Shown here piece after piece: positions 26,029 to 34,382 of a stretch of 64,000 nt of DNA. The stretch's first letter is position 1. Every line of letters begins with the position of its first letter. Location: NCBI RefSeq assembly GCF_035958815.1, contig NZ_CP108383.1, forward strand, positions 2,852,001-2,916,000, given 5' to 3'. The DNA comes from Nocardia sp. NBC_01327 (GTDB taxonomy: Bacteria; Actinomycetota; Actinomycetes; Mycobacteriales; Mycobacteriaceae). The notes beneath the pieces are model-generated. The model had not been told where the DNA came from and did no database searches. It saw nothing but the letters and a program-made list of their open reading frames with translations. Both the position numbers and the translations under genes were made by a program.

Positions 26029-27453
26029 TTATTCCTCTCCGTCGAGGGCGCCGGCGACCGGTGCGGCCAGCAGTTCGGCCAGCACGCGAATATCGTCGAG
26101 TTCGTCGAGGTGCAGTACCGCGTCCTGAATGGCATCGAGCCGGTCGGCGTCGAGCAACGGGCCTGCCAGTGAGCGGTATTTGGCGATCAGTTCGGCATTG
26201 GTGACCGGATCGGCCGGACCGCCGTGCGGCTGCTCGATCCGCTTGTGCAGCGTGCTGCCGTCCTCCAGCGTGATGGTCAACTCGGTGGCGAAACGTCCTG
26301 TGATCGGCCCGTTCTGGATTTTCTCGTCCAGTTCGACCCGCACCTTGCCGAGCAGATCCCACACATCGTCGGCATCGAGGCGGGCCTCGGTGAACTGCGC
26401 GGTCAGCGCGGCACCGTCGAGGAGCGCCACGGCCGCGGCATACCCCAGATTCATCTGCGCGCCGATCGGCGTCAGCGGCCGCTCGGGCTCCCACCAGCCG
26501 TGGTGGTAGACGGTATGGCCGACCCGAATCTCTATGTGCGCGATGGATTTCGGATCGATATCGTATTCGGCCCGCAATTCCAGCGCGGCCTGGATCGTCC
26601 CGTGCAGCCCACCCTGTGCGGCATAGGACTTCACCATGATCAGTTCGGTATGCCACCCCTCGCCGAGTCCCGCGATGACCTGCGCGGGGTCGGGATCGTG
26701 GCCTTCGCCGAACACCGACAGGTACCCGCCGTAGGGGCGATCGAAGACCTGCTTGATCCCGGTGTAGCCGCCCGCGGCCAGCCCGGCGGCGTAATAGCCG
26801 TTGCGCGCGGCGAATCCGTGCTGCATCCGCTTGGACATCGCCTCGTACTGCGCGGCCATCAGCCCGGCCGACTGCGTACCCGCCATGCCGAGGGCGTCTT
26901 CGAGTTGCGCGGTGTCGAGGCCGCGCAGCTTGCCCGCGGTCATGGCGGCGGTATGCGTGCCGAACACCGGTCCGCTGTGCCAGCCTCGCGAGAGCATCTC
27001 GGATCCGTGCAGCGCCAACCCGACTCGCGGCCCGACCTCGAAACCGGCGATGGCAGCGGTCAGGGCAGCCGCGCCGGAAGCTCCGCCGAACTGCTGCGCC
27101 GCGGCCAGAAGTACCGGCAGCACAAGGGAATTGCTGTGCAGCGGTGCCAGCGGATGGAAATCGTCCAGCTCGAAACCTTGAATGAAGGTGCTGTTCAACA
27201 GCACCGCCGCCGGACCGCTGGTGGTCGCGCCGGCGCCGATGACGGTCACCTCACCCTTGCCCTCGAGTCCCAGCACCGATTCCGTCGCCACCCGCGACCA
27301 GGGCAGCTGCGCACCGACCAGGGCACAGGCCACGCCGTCGAGCAGCAGATGCTTGGCGCGGGTGCGCACCCGTTCCGGAATCGAGTCGAGCGTCAGTTGC
27401 TCGACCCAGGAGGCAAGCGGAACGGTGACATCGGAGGTTGTCGTATCGCTCAT
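26029..27453 (-). CDS. MmgE/PrpD family dehydratase
   Basis: A 474-residue protein of the 2-methylcitrate dehydratase (PrpD)/cis-aconitate decarboxylase/iminodisuccinate epimerase superfamily. Seen: RAKHLLLDGVACALVGA, FIQGFELDDFHPLAPLHSNS with conserved Asp and His residues, GFEVGPRVGLALHG, and the lid segment KSYAAQGGLHG. It is probably the first gene of the operon and divergent from a double-domain Lrp regulator. The start ATG 27453 has no clear ribosome site; the upstream-extended frame crosses the promoter region. A dehydration step feeding the neighbouring hydro-lyase and lyase is the likely role. Confidence 0.86.
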   Translation of the reverse strand: MSDTTTSDVTVPLASWVEQLTLDSIPERVRTRAKHLLLDGVACALVGAQLPWSRVATESVLGLEGKGEVTVIGAGATTSGPAAVLLNSTFIQGFELDDFHPLAPLHSNSLVLPVLLAAAQQFGGASGAAALTAAIAGFEVGPRVGLALHGSEMLSRGWHSGPVFGTHTAAMTAGKLRGLDTAQLEDALGMAGTQSAGLMAAQYEAMSKRMQHGFAARNGYYAAGLAAGGYTGIKQVFDRPYGGYLSVFGEGHDPDPAQVIAGLGEGWHTELIMVKSYAAQGGLHGTIQAALELRAEYDIDPKSIAHIEIRVGHTVYHHGWWEPERPLTPIGAQMNLGYAAAVALLDGAALTAQFTEARLDADDVWDLLGKVRVELDEKIQNGPITGRFATELTITLEDGSTLHKRIEQPHGGPADPVTNAELIAKYRSLAGPLLDADRLDAIQDAVLHLDELDDIRVLAELLAAPVAGALDGEE

Positions 27454-27616
27454 GCACACAGTGAACAGCCGGTGGTGACGGTGCTCGCAGATCTGAAGGT
27501 AAATGCATGTCTGAGTGCCCATATAGATGGAAAACGTCGAGTGAAGCTCATCTACGTAGGAAATGTGCGATATCGTCCGTACTCGGAACCTATCGAATTC
27601 GACCCTCCGGAACAGG

Positions 27617-28684
27617 GTGACCGTGGCTGAGAACCGCTCGCGCAAGTCCGGTGTGGATGAGCTCGACGTGACCCTGCTCGATGCGCTGCACATGAATCCC
27701 CGGGTCAGCTTCGAGCGACTCGGCGCCGCCCTCGATATCTCCGCCGTGACCGCGGCCCGGCGCTGGCAGCGACTCTCGGACTCCGGTCGCGCCTGGGTGT
27801 CCGCGGTGCCCGGTGCGCGGCTGGCACTGTCGGCGGCGGTCTTCGAGGTCGAGGCCGAGCCCGGCCGTCTGCTCGAGGTGGGGCAGGCACTGGCCGATAT
27901 CCCTCAGGTCGGGAGCGTGTACTTCACCGCCGGTGAGTTCGATGTGCTGGCCCTGGTATTCGCCGCGGATATGAAGTCGCTGACGGCGCTGCTGCTGGAG
28001 CGCTTGGCCCAGCTTCCGGGGATCGCCCGCACCCGAGCCCATATCGGCCTGCACTGGCACAGTGGAGTCCAGTGGCGGCTGGGCGCGATCGATACGACCC
28101 AGCGTTCGGTGATCGACGAATCCGAGCCCGGTGCTGGGCGCACTGCCCGCGACAGCTCCCTCGATCCCGCCGATCGCGCCCTGTTCCTGGCGCTGCAACG
28201 CGACGGTCGTGCCCGATACCGCGACCTCGCAAGGGATCTCGGATCGACCGAGGGTCAGGTCCGCCGCCAGCTCGCCGCACTCACCCGCCGGGGCATGCTG
28301 AATTTCCGCACCGATTTCACGCGCAGCGAAGGCGGGTGGCCCGCGGAACTGGTGCTGTGGCTTACGGTTCCGCATCATGAGCTCCAGAACGCCGGTGCGG
28401 ACATCGGACTCTGGCCGGAGACAAGAATCTGCGTCTCCATTATCGGATCCGCCAACTTGCTGGTGATGGCCCAGGTGCACCGAATCGCCGACCTGTCAGA
28501 GATTTTGGATCGAATCCACCGCACCTTTCCCACGGTGGTGGTGGCCGATCAGCGGCTGGTGCTGCGCCCGTGCAAATCGTGGGGCCGCATGCTCGACAGC
28601 GACGGGCACGGTCACGCGGTGATCCCGGTCGACCCGTGGGCGCCGCTCACCGATCGTCCTCGATCGGAAACAGCACCGGACTGA
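27617..28684 (+). CDS. Double-domain Lrp/AsnC-family regulator
   Basis: A regulator of about 355 residues with two Lrp units fused in tandem. The first HTH is DELDVTLLDALHMNPRVSFE..LGAALDISAVTAARRW, followed by a RAM-like sensor. The second is LDPADRALFLALQRDGR..YRDLARDLGSTEGQVRRQL, followed by a second sensor. GTG 27617 or 27623 fits the weak ribosome sites GGA and AGGG; an ATG at 27563 would add 18 unrelated residues. It is divergent from the PrpD-like operon and is its probable regulator, sensing an acid or amino acid. Its 3' end overlaps the convergent HTH gene by 38 bp. Confidence 0.85.
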   Translation: MTVAENRSRKSGVDELDVTLLDALHMNPRVSFERLGAALDISAVTAARRWQRLSDSGRAWVSAVPGARLALSAAVFEVEAEPGRLLEVGQALADIPQVGSVYFTAGEFDVLALVFAADMKSLTALLLERLAQLPGIARTRAHIGLHWHSGVQWRLGAIDTTQRSVIDESEPGAGRTARDSSLDPADRALFLALQRDGRARYRDLARDLGSTEGQVRRQLAALTRRGMLNFRTDFTRSEGGWPAELVLWLTVPHHELQNAGADIGLWPETRICVSIIGSANLLVMAQVHRIADLSEILDRIHRTFPTVVVADQRLVLRPCKSWGRMLDSDGHGHAVIPVDPWAPLTDRPRSETAPD

Positions 28685-29180
28685 GCAGGTACTGGGCGCG
28701 ATCGGGTGCCGGTGTATTGCCCAGCTGCGGTGCGATCGCGGCGCGCATGCCGTCGATCAGCGCCTCGAGTTCGCTCGGACTGAGCCAGAGTGCGTGCTGG
28801 CGGTAGCCGACCAGATCGGTCAGCGGATTCGCCTGATCCCGATCGAGATAGGCATTGAACTCGGCCAGCAGCGCCGCCATGGCCACGGCGAACGTCCGCC
28901 GATGATCGTCCAGCGAGGCGGCCGCGAGCGTATCCGCATCGATCGACGCGTGTTCCTGGCGCAGCACGTACCGGCGTTCCACCGCGCCGCGCACCCGCTG
29001 CTCATCGGCCACCTCCAGGATTCCGCCCGCCGCGAGCACATCGACCTGCCGGTAGACGGTGGCCTTCGAGGCGTCCGGAATCCGGGCGCACAGCTGCGAG
29101 GTTGTCAGCGTCCGGCCGCCGCGCAGGGCGTGGACAATGCGCAGCCGCACCGGATGCGCCAGGAGTTCGAGGGTGTCCAT
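28647..29180 (-). CDS. ArsR/HTH-type transcriptional regulator
   Basis: A 177-residue winged-helix regulator: LLAHPVRLRIVHALRGGRTL..SQLCARIPDASKATVYRQV is an ArsR/PadR-like HTH with the wing RRYVLRQEHASID. A helical C-terminal domain follows (MAALLAEFNAYLDRDQANP) that probably mediates dimerisation or ligand sensing. It is divergent from the two-domain hydrolase gene across only 58 nt, which contain a perfect 28-nt palindrome, so it probably represses both genes. Confidence 0.84.
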   Translation of the reverse strand: MDTLELLAHPVRLRIVHALRGGRTLTTSQLCARIPDASKATVYRQVDVLAAGGILEVADEQRVRGAVERRYVLRQEHASIDADTLAAASLDDHRRTFAVAMAALLAEFNAYLDRDQANPLTDLVGYRQHALWLSPSELEALIDGMRAAIAPQLGNTPAPDRAQYLLSPVLFPIEDDR

Positions 29181-29201
29181 GGTCCAACGATCTCATACGT
29201 G

Positions 29202-29229
29202 CTACCTTTCTCATGAATGAGAAAGGTAG
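29202..29229. promoter_or_regulatory. Perfect palindromic operator between HTH regulator and hydrolase
   Basis: CTACCTTTCTCAT, then GA, then ATGAGAAAGGTAG: 13-bp arms with no mismatch around a 2-nt centre. It lies in the 58-nt divergent intergenic region, partly over the ribosome site (GGTAGGGG) of the hydrolase gene, so binding would repress that gene. Confidence 0.83.
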
Positions 29230-29238
29230 GGGATTCCG

Positions 29239-30540
29239 ATGAGCGTCGAACCGGGTGTGATCGCCACCGCTGTTGTCGAGATGGCCCGCGAGGGTCGATT
29301 CGCCGAGATCGAGAAGTTGTTCGCGCCGCGGCTTCGCGCGGTGGTCTCCGCAGAGTCGCTGCGGGTGGCGTGGGCGTCCGAGGCCGGGCGGTTCGGAACG
29401 GTGAGCGCTGTGGGCGAACCGGTCAGCGAGCCGATCGATGCGGAACTGGTGCGCGTGAGTGTTCCGGTGACCGGGGAGCGCGGCGGAATGACCGTGGTCA
29501 TGTCGGTCGATGCGGCGGGACTGCTCAACGGATTTCGGCTCGCACCGCCGCCCGGCTCGGCATGGGAACCGCCCTCCTACGCCCGATCGGCGCGGTTCAC
29601 CGAATACGAGGTCACCCTCGGGGAAGGATCACTCGCGGTGTCCGGCACGATCAGTGTGCCGCGCGGGCGCGGGGGCAAGCCCGGCGTCGTATTGCTCAGT
29701 GGCGGTGGGCCTTTCGATCGTGACGAGACCAGCGGGCAGAACAAGCCGCTGAAGGATCTCGCCTGGGGGCTGGCAAGTCGCGGCATTGCGGTGGCGCGGT
29801 TCGACCTCGTCACGTATGCGCATCCGGGCCTGGTCGCCGATCTACCCGGGTTCACCATGACCGATGAATATGTGCCGTATGCGGTCGCCGCTGTTCAACT
29901 GCTGCAACAACATCCGGCCGTCGATCCCGCACGTGTCTTCGTGCTCGGGCACAGTATGGGAGGCAAAGTCGCCCCGCGTGTCGCGGCCGCCGAACCGTCG
30001 ATCGCGGGGCTGGTGCTGCTGGCCGCCGACGCCACTCCGATGCAGCGTTCGGCCATCCGGGTGGCGCGCTATCTCGCGGCGCTGAATGCCGGTGAGGCCG
30101 ATGAGTCGGCCGTCGCGATGATTACCGAACAGGCTGAGCGCGTGGACAGTCCGGAGCTGTCGGCCTCGACGCCCGCCGCCGAGCTGCCGTTCGGCCTGCC
30201 CGGCGCGTACTGGCTGGATCTGCGCGGCTACGACCCGGTTTCGACAGCGGTGGAGCTGAACAAACCGATGCTGATTCTTCAAGGGGGCCGTGACTACCAG
30301 GTGACGGTCGAAGACGATCTCGCCCGGTGGCAGGCCGGTCTCGGCGCGCGTCCCGACGTCACCATCCGCGTCTTCGACGCCGACAATCACCTGTTCTTCC
30401 CCGGTGCGGGCCCTTCGACGCCCGCCGAATACGAACCGGCACAACACATCGACCCCGCTGTGATCGCTCAGATCGCAGAGTGGCTGGCACCGGCCCGGGG
30501 AAGGTTCGGGCGGCTCCTGGCGGTTTTCTCCCGCAGGTGA
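29239..30540 (+). CDS. Two-domain alpha/beta hydrolase with DUF3887-like N-terminus
   Basis: A 433-residue protein. Residues 1-110 resemble the DUF3887 domain found ahead of serine hydrolases. The remainder is an alpha/beta hydrolase: VVLLSGGGPFDRDETSGQNK, nucleophile elbow GHSMGGK, acid in LQGGRDYQV and catalytic His in DADNHLFF. No signal peptide is seen. It probably cleaves esters or amides, possibly in detoxification, given the dedicated HTH repressor and palindromic operator upstream. Confidence 0.84.
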   Translation: MSVEPGVIATAVVEMAREGRFAEIEKLFAPRLRAVVSAESLRVAWASEAGRFGTVSAVGEPVSEPIDAELVRVSVPVTGERGGMTVVMSVDAAGLLNGFRLAPPPGSAWEPPSYARSARFTEYEVTLGEGSLAVSGTISVPRGRGGKPGVVLLSGGGPFDRDETSGQNKPLKDLAWGLASRGIAVARFDLVTYAHPGLVADLPGFTMTDEYVPYAVAAVQLLQQHPAVDPARVFVLGHSMGGKVAPRVAAAEPSIAGLVLLAADATPMQRSAIRVARYLAALNAGEADESAVAMITEQAERVDSPELSASTPAAELPFGLPGAYWLDLRGYDPVSTAVELNKPMLILQGGRDYQVTVEDDLARWQAGLGARPDVTIRVFDADNHLFFPGAGPSTPAEYEPAQHIDPAVIAQIAEWLAPARGRFGRLLAVFSRR

Positions 30541-30547
30541 CCGCGGG

Positions 30548-31459
30548 TCAGTGCCGCACCTTCTCGATGAGTTCGACGCTGGTGTCCCACAGATCCGCGG
30601 CGAGAGCGAGATCGTAGGAGTCGTCCGAGGATCGGATCTCCCGCCGTCCCGAGAAGTACCGCCCGGTGGTTTCCGCCAGTGCGGGATCGAGCACCAGCCG
30701 GGCGAGCGCGGCGGCGGAGCGCTTCGGCGTATGAATATTGAGTCCCGGCACCAATGTCATTGCGGGCAAAAGGAATCGCCACGCCAGCCGTTGAATGCCG
30801 GGATAGTCGCGGCCCAGTCCGGTGCCCGGCATGAGTCCTGGATCGAAGGCATTGACGGTGATCGGCGGCATGTCCTCCCCTCTCCGCCGCGCCATCTCAT
30901 AGGTGGTCAGCACATTGCAGAGTTTCGAGGTGGTGTACCGCCGCCGACCCGCCGCTGCGGCCGCTGCCCCCTGGTCCTCGGGATAGGCCAGTGCCATCGC
31001 GCTGCTGTAGTCCGGCGCGGGCATGCCCGTGGGCTTCTTCGGATCGTGAGTATCGCTGGCGACGAAGACAACTCGCCCGGGCGTCGCCAGCACCGGTAGC
31101 AATTCCTGCACAAGCAGAAAGTGCGCCAGATGATTCACCCCGAAGGTCTGTTCGAACCCGTCCGCGGTGAACGTGATCCCCGAAACGATCTGCATCCCCG
31201 CATTGCAGACGATCGCGTGCAGCGGCGGCAGACCCGATCGCGTAATCGCGTCGGCAAACCGCCGCACACTGTCGAGCGAACCCAGATCCAGCGGCAGCCC
31301 CACCGCATTCTCCCCGAGTCGATGAGCCGCCGCCGCAACCGTTTTCGAATCACGCCCGGTGATCACCACATGCCGTCCCGCATCGAGAATCGCCGCGGCG
31401 GTCCGGTAACCGAGGCTCCCGGTACCGCCGGTAATCAGGACAGTCTGTTGGTCGGTCAT
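30548..31459 (-). CDS. Short-chain dehydrogenase/reductase
   Basis: A 303-residue SDR related to protochlorophyllide-reductase/retinol-dehydrogenase-like members. It has the nucleotide motif TGGTGSLG, VCNAG, FGVNHLAHFLL, and the active-site YTTSK. The final 60 residues (SGRREIRSSDDSYDLALAADL) are typical of the longer actinobacterial SDRs. It is probably in an operon with the Gfo/Idh gene 57 nt upstream. Substrate unknown. It converges on the hydrolase gene with 7 nt between. Confidence 0.86.
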   Translation of the reverse strand: MTDQQTVLITGGTGSLGYRTAAAILDAGRHVVITGRDSKTVAAAAHRLGENAVGLPLDLGSLDSVRRFADAITRSGLPPLHAIVCNAGMQIVSGITFTADGFEQTFGVNHLAHFLLVQELLPVLATPGRVVFVASDTHDPKKPTGMPAPDYSSAMALAYPEDQGAAAAAAGRRRYTTSKLCNVLTTYEMARRRGEDMPPITVNAFDPGLMPGTGLGRDYPGIQRLAWRFLLPAMTLVPGLNIHTPKRSAAALARLVLDPALAETTGRYFSGRREIRSSDDSYDLALAADLWDTSVELIEKVRH

Positions 31460-31516
31460 CAGATCTCCTGGGGGGCTGGGGCATTCAGTTGTCGTGCGTG
31501 ATCGATCGTACCGGCG

Positions 31517-32518
31517 TCAGCTCGGCAGGCGCAGCGGCAGACCTGCCGCCTGATAGATGGCGTCGATGACGGTCATATTGTCGACCGAGTCCTGCGGGCC
31601 GGTTTTCACCGGTTCGCCGTGCAGGACCGCGCCGGCGAAGGCGTCGAGTTGGAAGGCGTAGCTGGGCCGGTGGGTGAAGCGTTCGCGGCGTTTGCCGCGC
31701 TGGGTGCGGACGGTCAGCCAGTGGGGGAGTTGGGGCGCAATGGGATTGACGATGTGCAACTCGCCGTGCTCGCCGACCACCTTGACGCTCATGCGCAGCA
31801 GGTCCGACGACCACAGCGAACAGCGGATCAGGCCGGTGTGCCCGGACGGGAATCGGAGCTCGGCGGTCATGGCGCGATCGACCTTCGGATCGCGCAATTT
31901 CGCTGTGGCCGAGACGACTTCGGGATTCTCGCCACCGAATACGCGCGCCATATGCACGGCATAACAACCGGCGTCCATCAGCGATCCGCCGGCCAGCGCA
32001 TAGTTGTATCGAATATCGGAGAACTTCGGCAGCGGAAAGCACATGGAGGCCTCCACCCGCACCAGCTTGCCCAATTCCCCCGACGCGATGATCTGCTCGG
32101 CCATCACATTCATCGGGTGATACCGGTAATGGAACGCCTCCATCACCACCCGCCCCGAATCCGCGGCCAGCGCCGCAACCTCCCGGGCCTCCTCGGCATC
32201 GGCCGTGAACGGCTTCTCGCACAGCACATGCTTCCCGCCCTCCAGCGCCGCCCGAGTCCACCGCCCATGCAACCCATTAGGCAGCGGAATATAAACAGCA
32301 TCCACCCCCGGATCCCCGATCAGCGCCTCATAACTGTCATACGAGGTCTCGATCCCATACTTACGAGCGAACGCCGCCGCCCGCGCCCCATCCCGCGCCG
32401 CCACCGCCCCCACCACCACATCGGGATGCCCCTTGGCCGGATTGACGACCGCCATCGGAGCAATCCGCGCCGCGCCGAGAATCCCGATCCGCAGCGGTGA
32501 TCCCGCACCATCATTCAT
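31517..32518 (-). CDS. Gfo/Idh/MocA family oxidoreductase
   Basis: A 333-residue NAD(P)-dependent sugar/diol dehydrogenase. The N-terminal Rossmann domain has RIGILGAARIAP, VYIPLPNGLH and the CEKPFT motif carrying the catalytic Lys. The second domain begins MEAFHYRYHP, as in dihydrodiol dehydrogenase and glucose-fructose oxidoreductase relatives. No signal peptide. The substrate is probably a sugar, inositol or trans-dihydrodiol, but this cannot be decided from sequence. Confidence 0.86.
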   Translation of the reverse strand: MNDGAGSPLRIGILGAARIAPMAVVNPAKGHPDVVVGAVAARDGARAAAFARKYGIETSYDSYEALIGDPGVDAVYIPLPNGLHGRWTRAALEGGKHVLCEKPFTADAEEAREVAALAADSGRVVMEAFHYRYHPMNVMAEQIIASGELGKLVRVEASMCFPLPKFSDIRYNYALAGGSLMDAGCYAVHMARVFGGENPEVVSATAKLRDPKVDRAMTAELRFPSGHTGLIRCSLWSSDLLRMSVKVVGEHGELHIVNPIAPQLPHWLTVRTQRGKRRERFTHRPSYAFQLDAFAGAVLHGEPVKTGPQDSVDNMTVIDAIYQAAGLPLRLPS

Positions 32519-32636
32519 CGTCGCACCATAACACCGGCGTATCCGCCGGGACGGTGCCTGGCCACCGCCGCTGAATCCCCGTGAATCGCAGCAATTTCCG
32601 TGTGAAGGGCGGCGGCGGATCGGCAGCTTCCGCCGG

Positions 32637-34289
32637 TCAGTGGGGGGTGGCGAAATCGTCGAGGAAGTCGCCGAGGCGTTCGGCTTTGGTGGCTAGGTTG
32701 CGCTGGGAGTCGAGGTAGTCGGCTATGCCCTGGTCTTGGGCGTCTTTCAGGTAGGCGGGGAGGGGCTGCTGGATTTCGGTTTGGATGACGTGGTCGAGGA
32801 GTTGGGAGGTGGTGGTGCGCAGGGGGTTTGCGGTGGCGGCCTGGTTGTCGAGTTCGAGTGTGCCGTTGTCGGTGGAGTAGTCGTAGAGCTCGAATTCCTG
32901 CTCTTGGTTCGGGTCTATCTGGATGCGGCCGTCGACCCAGGTCGAATAGGAGGCGAATTTGGCTTCGGGGGTGCGGACCATGGCGACGTGGCCGGGGGCA
33001 TTGCGGTCGAACAGGATTGCGGCCTCTTCGATGGTCGCCTCATCGGTGGTGTGCGCGATCCAGGGGCGGCCGGCCGCGCCGGAATCGCGGCACAGGGCGG
33101 CCAGGTCGAGGCGGTCGCGCAGGTGTTCGTAGCGGCCGTCACCGCGCCAGGCGTTGCCGCCGGTGGCGATGGACAGCAGCAGCGGGGCGAGATCGACGCT
33201 GGAGGTCAGCTGGTTGCGGAGACCGGTTCCGGCGGTGGGGCTGTAGTAGCCGCGCGGATCGTGCACATAGAGCGGGACGCGGATCGCCTCGTCGTACGCA
33301 CCGCCGCCCTTACCGTGCAGACCGTGCGAACCGGCGTAATCGCCGTGGTCGGAGGTGAAGACGATGACGGTATTGGCCGCGACATCCGGTCGCGAATTCA
33401 AGGTGTCGAGCACTCGCCCGATCTGGATATCGACCTGCTGCTGCAGCCACAGATACAGATTGCGCATATCGATCCAGGCCTGCCGGGCGTCCGGCGTACC
33501 GTACGGCGCGAGTCCGAATGCGGCGGTCGACACCTGCACCAGGGCCGTTTGCAGACGTGGTTTCCCGGCGAGCTGCTCGGGGGATTCGAAATTCGGCGGC
33601 AGCTCGGTCACCCACTGCGGGATATTCAGATTCGCCTGGTCACGGCGCGTCCAGCGCGGCCAGTACTGGATATCGTGCGGATTCACCAGTGATACCGTGG
33701 TGCACCACGGCGCGGTACCGGCATCGTGCTCGAACCAATCCGCGAACTGATCGACGATTTTCGGATCCATCTGCAGCCCTTGGCCCGGCGCACCGTTCGG
33801 GGAGGGGTAGGTGCCGCCGCCGAATCCGTAGGCGTCCAGCGCGCCCGGTGTGCGATCCGGATAGTGCCCGAGATGCCATTTGCCCCACCAGGTCGACTCG
33901 TAACCGTGATCGCGCAGCATCGAACCCCAGGTCGGGAATTTCGGCGACAGCGTCGATTCGGAGACCACCATGCATCCGGTCTGATGGGTGTACAGCCCGG
34001 TCACCAGCGCGCCACGCGAGGCGGTGCAATCGTTCGCGGCGGTGTAGTGCTGTTCGAAGGACACTCCGCCCTGCCGGATCCGGGCGAGATTGGGCAGCAG
34101 CCCGTCCAGCGCCCGCTGATCCGGGAACCAGACCGGTGCGCGCATCTCATCGACGAGCACCACGAGAATATTCGGCTTGTCCCGGTCCACATCGGCGCGA
34201 GCGCGACCCGCCGATGCGGCGGTCGCCGCGGCCGCCGCGGTGGTCGCCGCACCTGCCAGGAAACCTCTTCTGCTGACGGAACCGAGCAC
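32637..34289 (-). CDS. Tat-exported type I sulfatase
   Basis: A 550-residue sulfatase of the alkaline-phosphatase superfamily. A twin-arginine signal (SRRGFLAGAATTAAAAATAA) directs export. The metal site begins NILVVLVDEMR. The formylglycine motif is CTASRG (Cys88-Thr-Ala-Ser-Arg92), the Ala form of C-x-P/A-x-R, and is followed by GALVTGLYTHQTGC. Later sites are YESTWWGKWHLGHYP and VFTSDHGDYAGSHGLHGKGG. It needs a formylglycine-generating enzyme, which is not in this window. GTG 34289 has GGGAGG upstream. It lies 93 nt behind the MFS gene on the same strand. Substrate unknown. Confidence 0.9.
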   Translation of the reverse strand: MLGSVSRRGFLAGAATTAAAAATAASAGRARADVDRDKPNILVVLVDEMRAPVWFPDQRALDGLLPNLARIRQGGVSFEQHYTAANDCTASRGALVTGLYTHQTGCMVVSESTLSPKFPTWGSMLRDHGYESTWWGKWHLGHYPDRTPGALDAYGFGGGTYPSPNGAPGQGLQMDPKIVDQFADWFEHDAGTAPWCTTVSLVNPHDIQYWPRWTRRDQANLNIPQWVTELPPNFESPEQLAGKPRLQTALVQVSTAAFGLAPYGTPDARQAWIDMRNLYLWLQQQVDIQIGRVLDTLNSRPDVAANTVIVFTSDHGDYAGSHGLHGKGGGAYDEAIRVPLYVHDPRGYYSPTAGTGLRNQLTSSVDLAPLLLSIATGGNAWRGDGRYEHLRDRLDLAALCRDSGAAGRPWIAHTTDEATIEEAAILFDRNAPGHVAMVRTPEAKFASYSTWVDGRIQIDPNQEQEFELYDYSTDNGTLELDNQAATANPLRTTTSQLLDHVIQTEIQQPLPAYLKDAQDQGIADYLDSQRNLATKAERLGDFLDDFATPH

Positions 34290-34382
34290 TGTGCCTCCCA
34301 GGACGATCGAGCGGGCGGCCGAATGGAATCGCTGATGGCGGCCCGACGCAGAGCAGCCTAGGTTCGGCGGCGGGCGAAACCA

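Noticed and set aside
24436..26172. A 578-codon plus-strand frame opposite the hydro-lyase and lyase genes
   Set aside because: Antisense to genes with intact catalytic motifs; no homology visible in the translation.
27563..27616. ATG 27563 as the start of the double-Lrp gene
   Set aside because: The extra 18 residues precede the conserved HTH without family similarity and lack a ribosome site; GTG 27617/27623 fits better.
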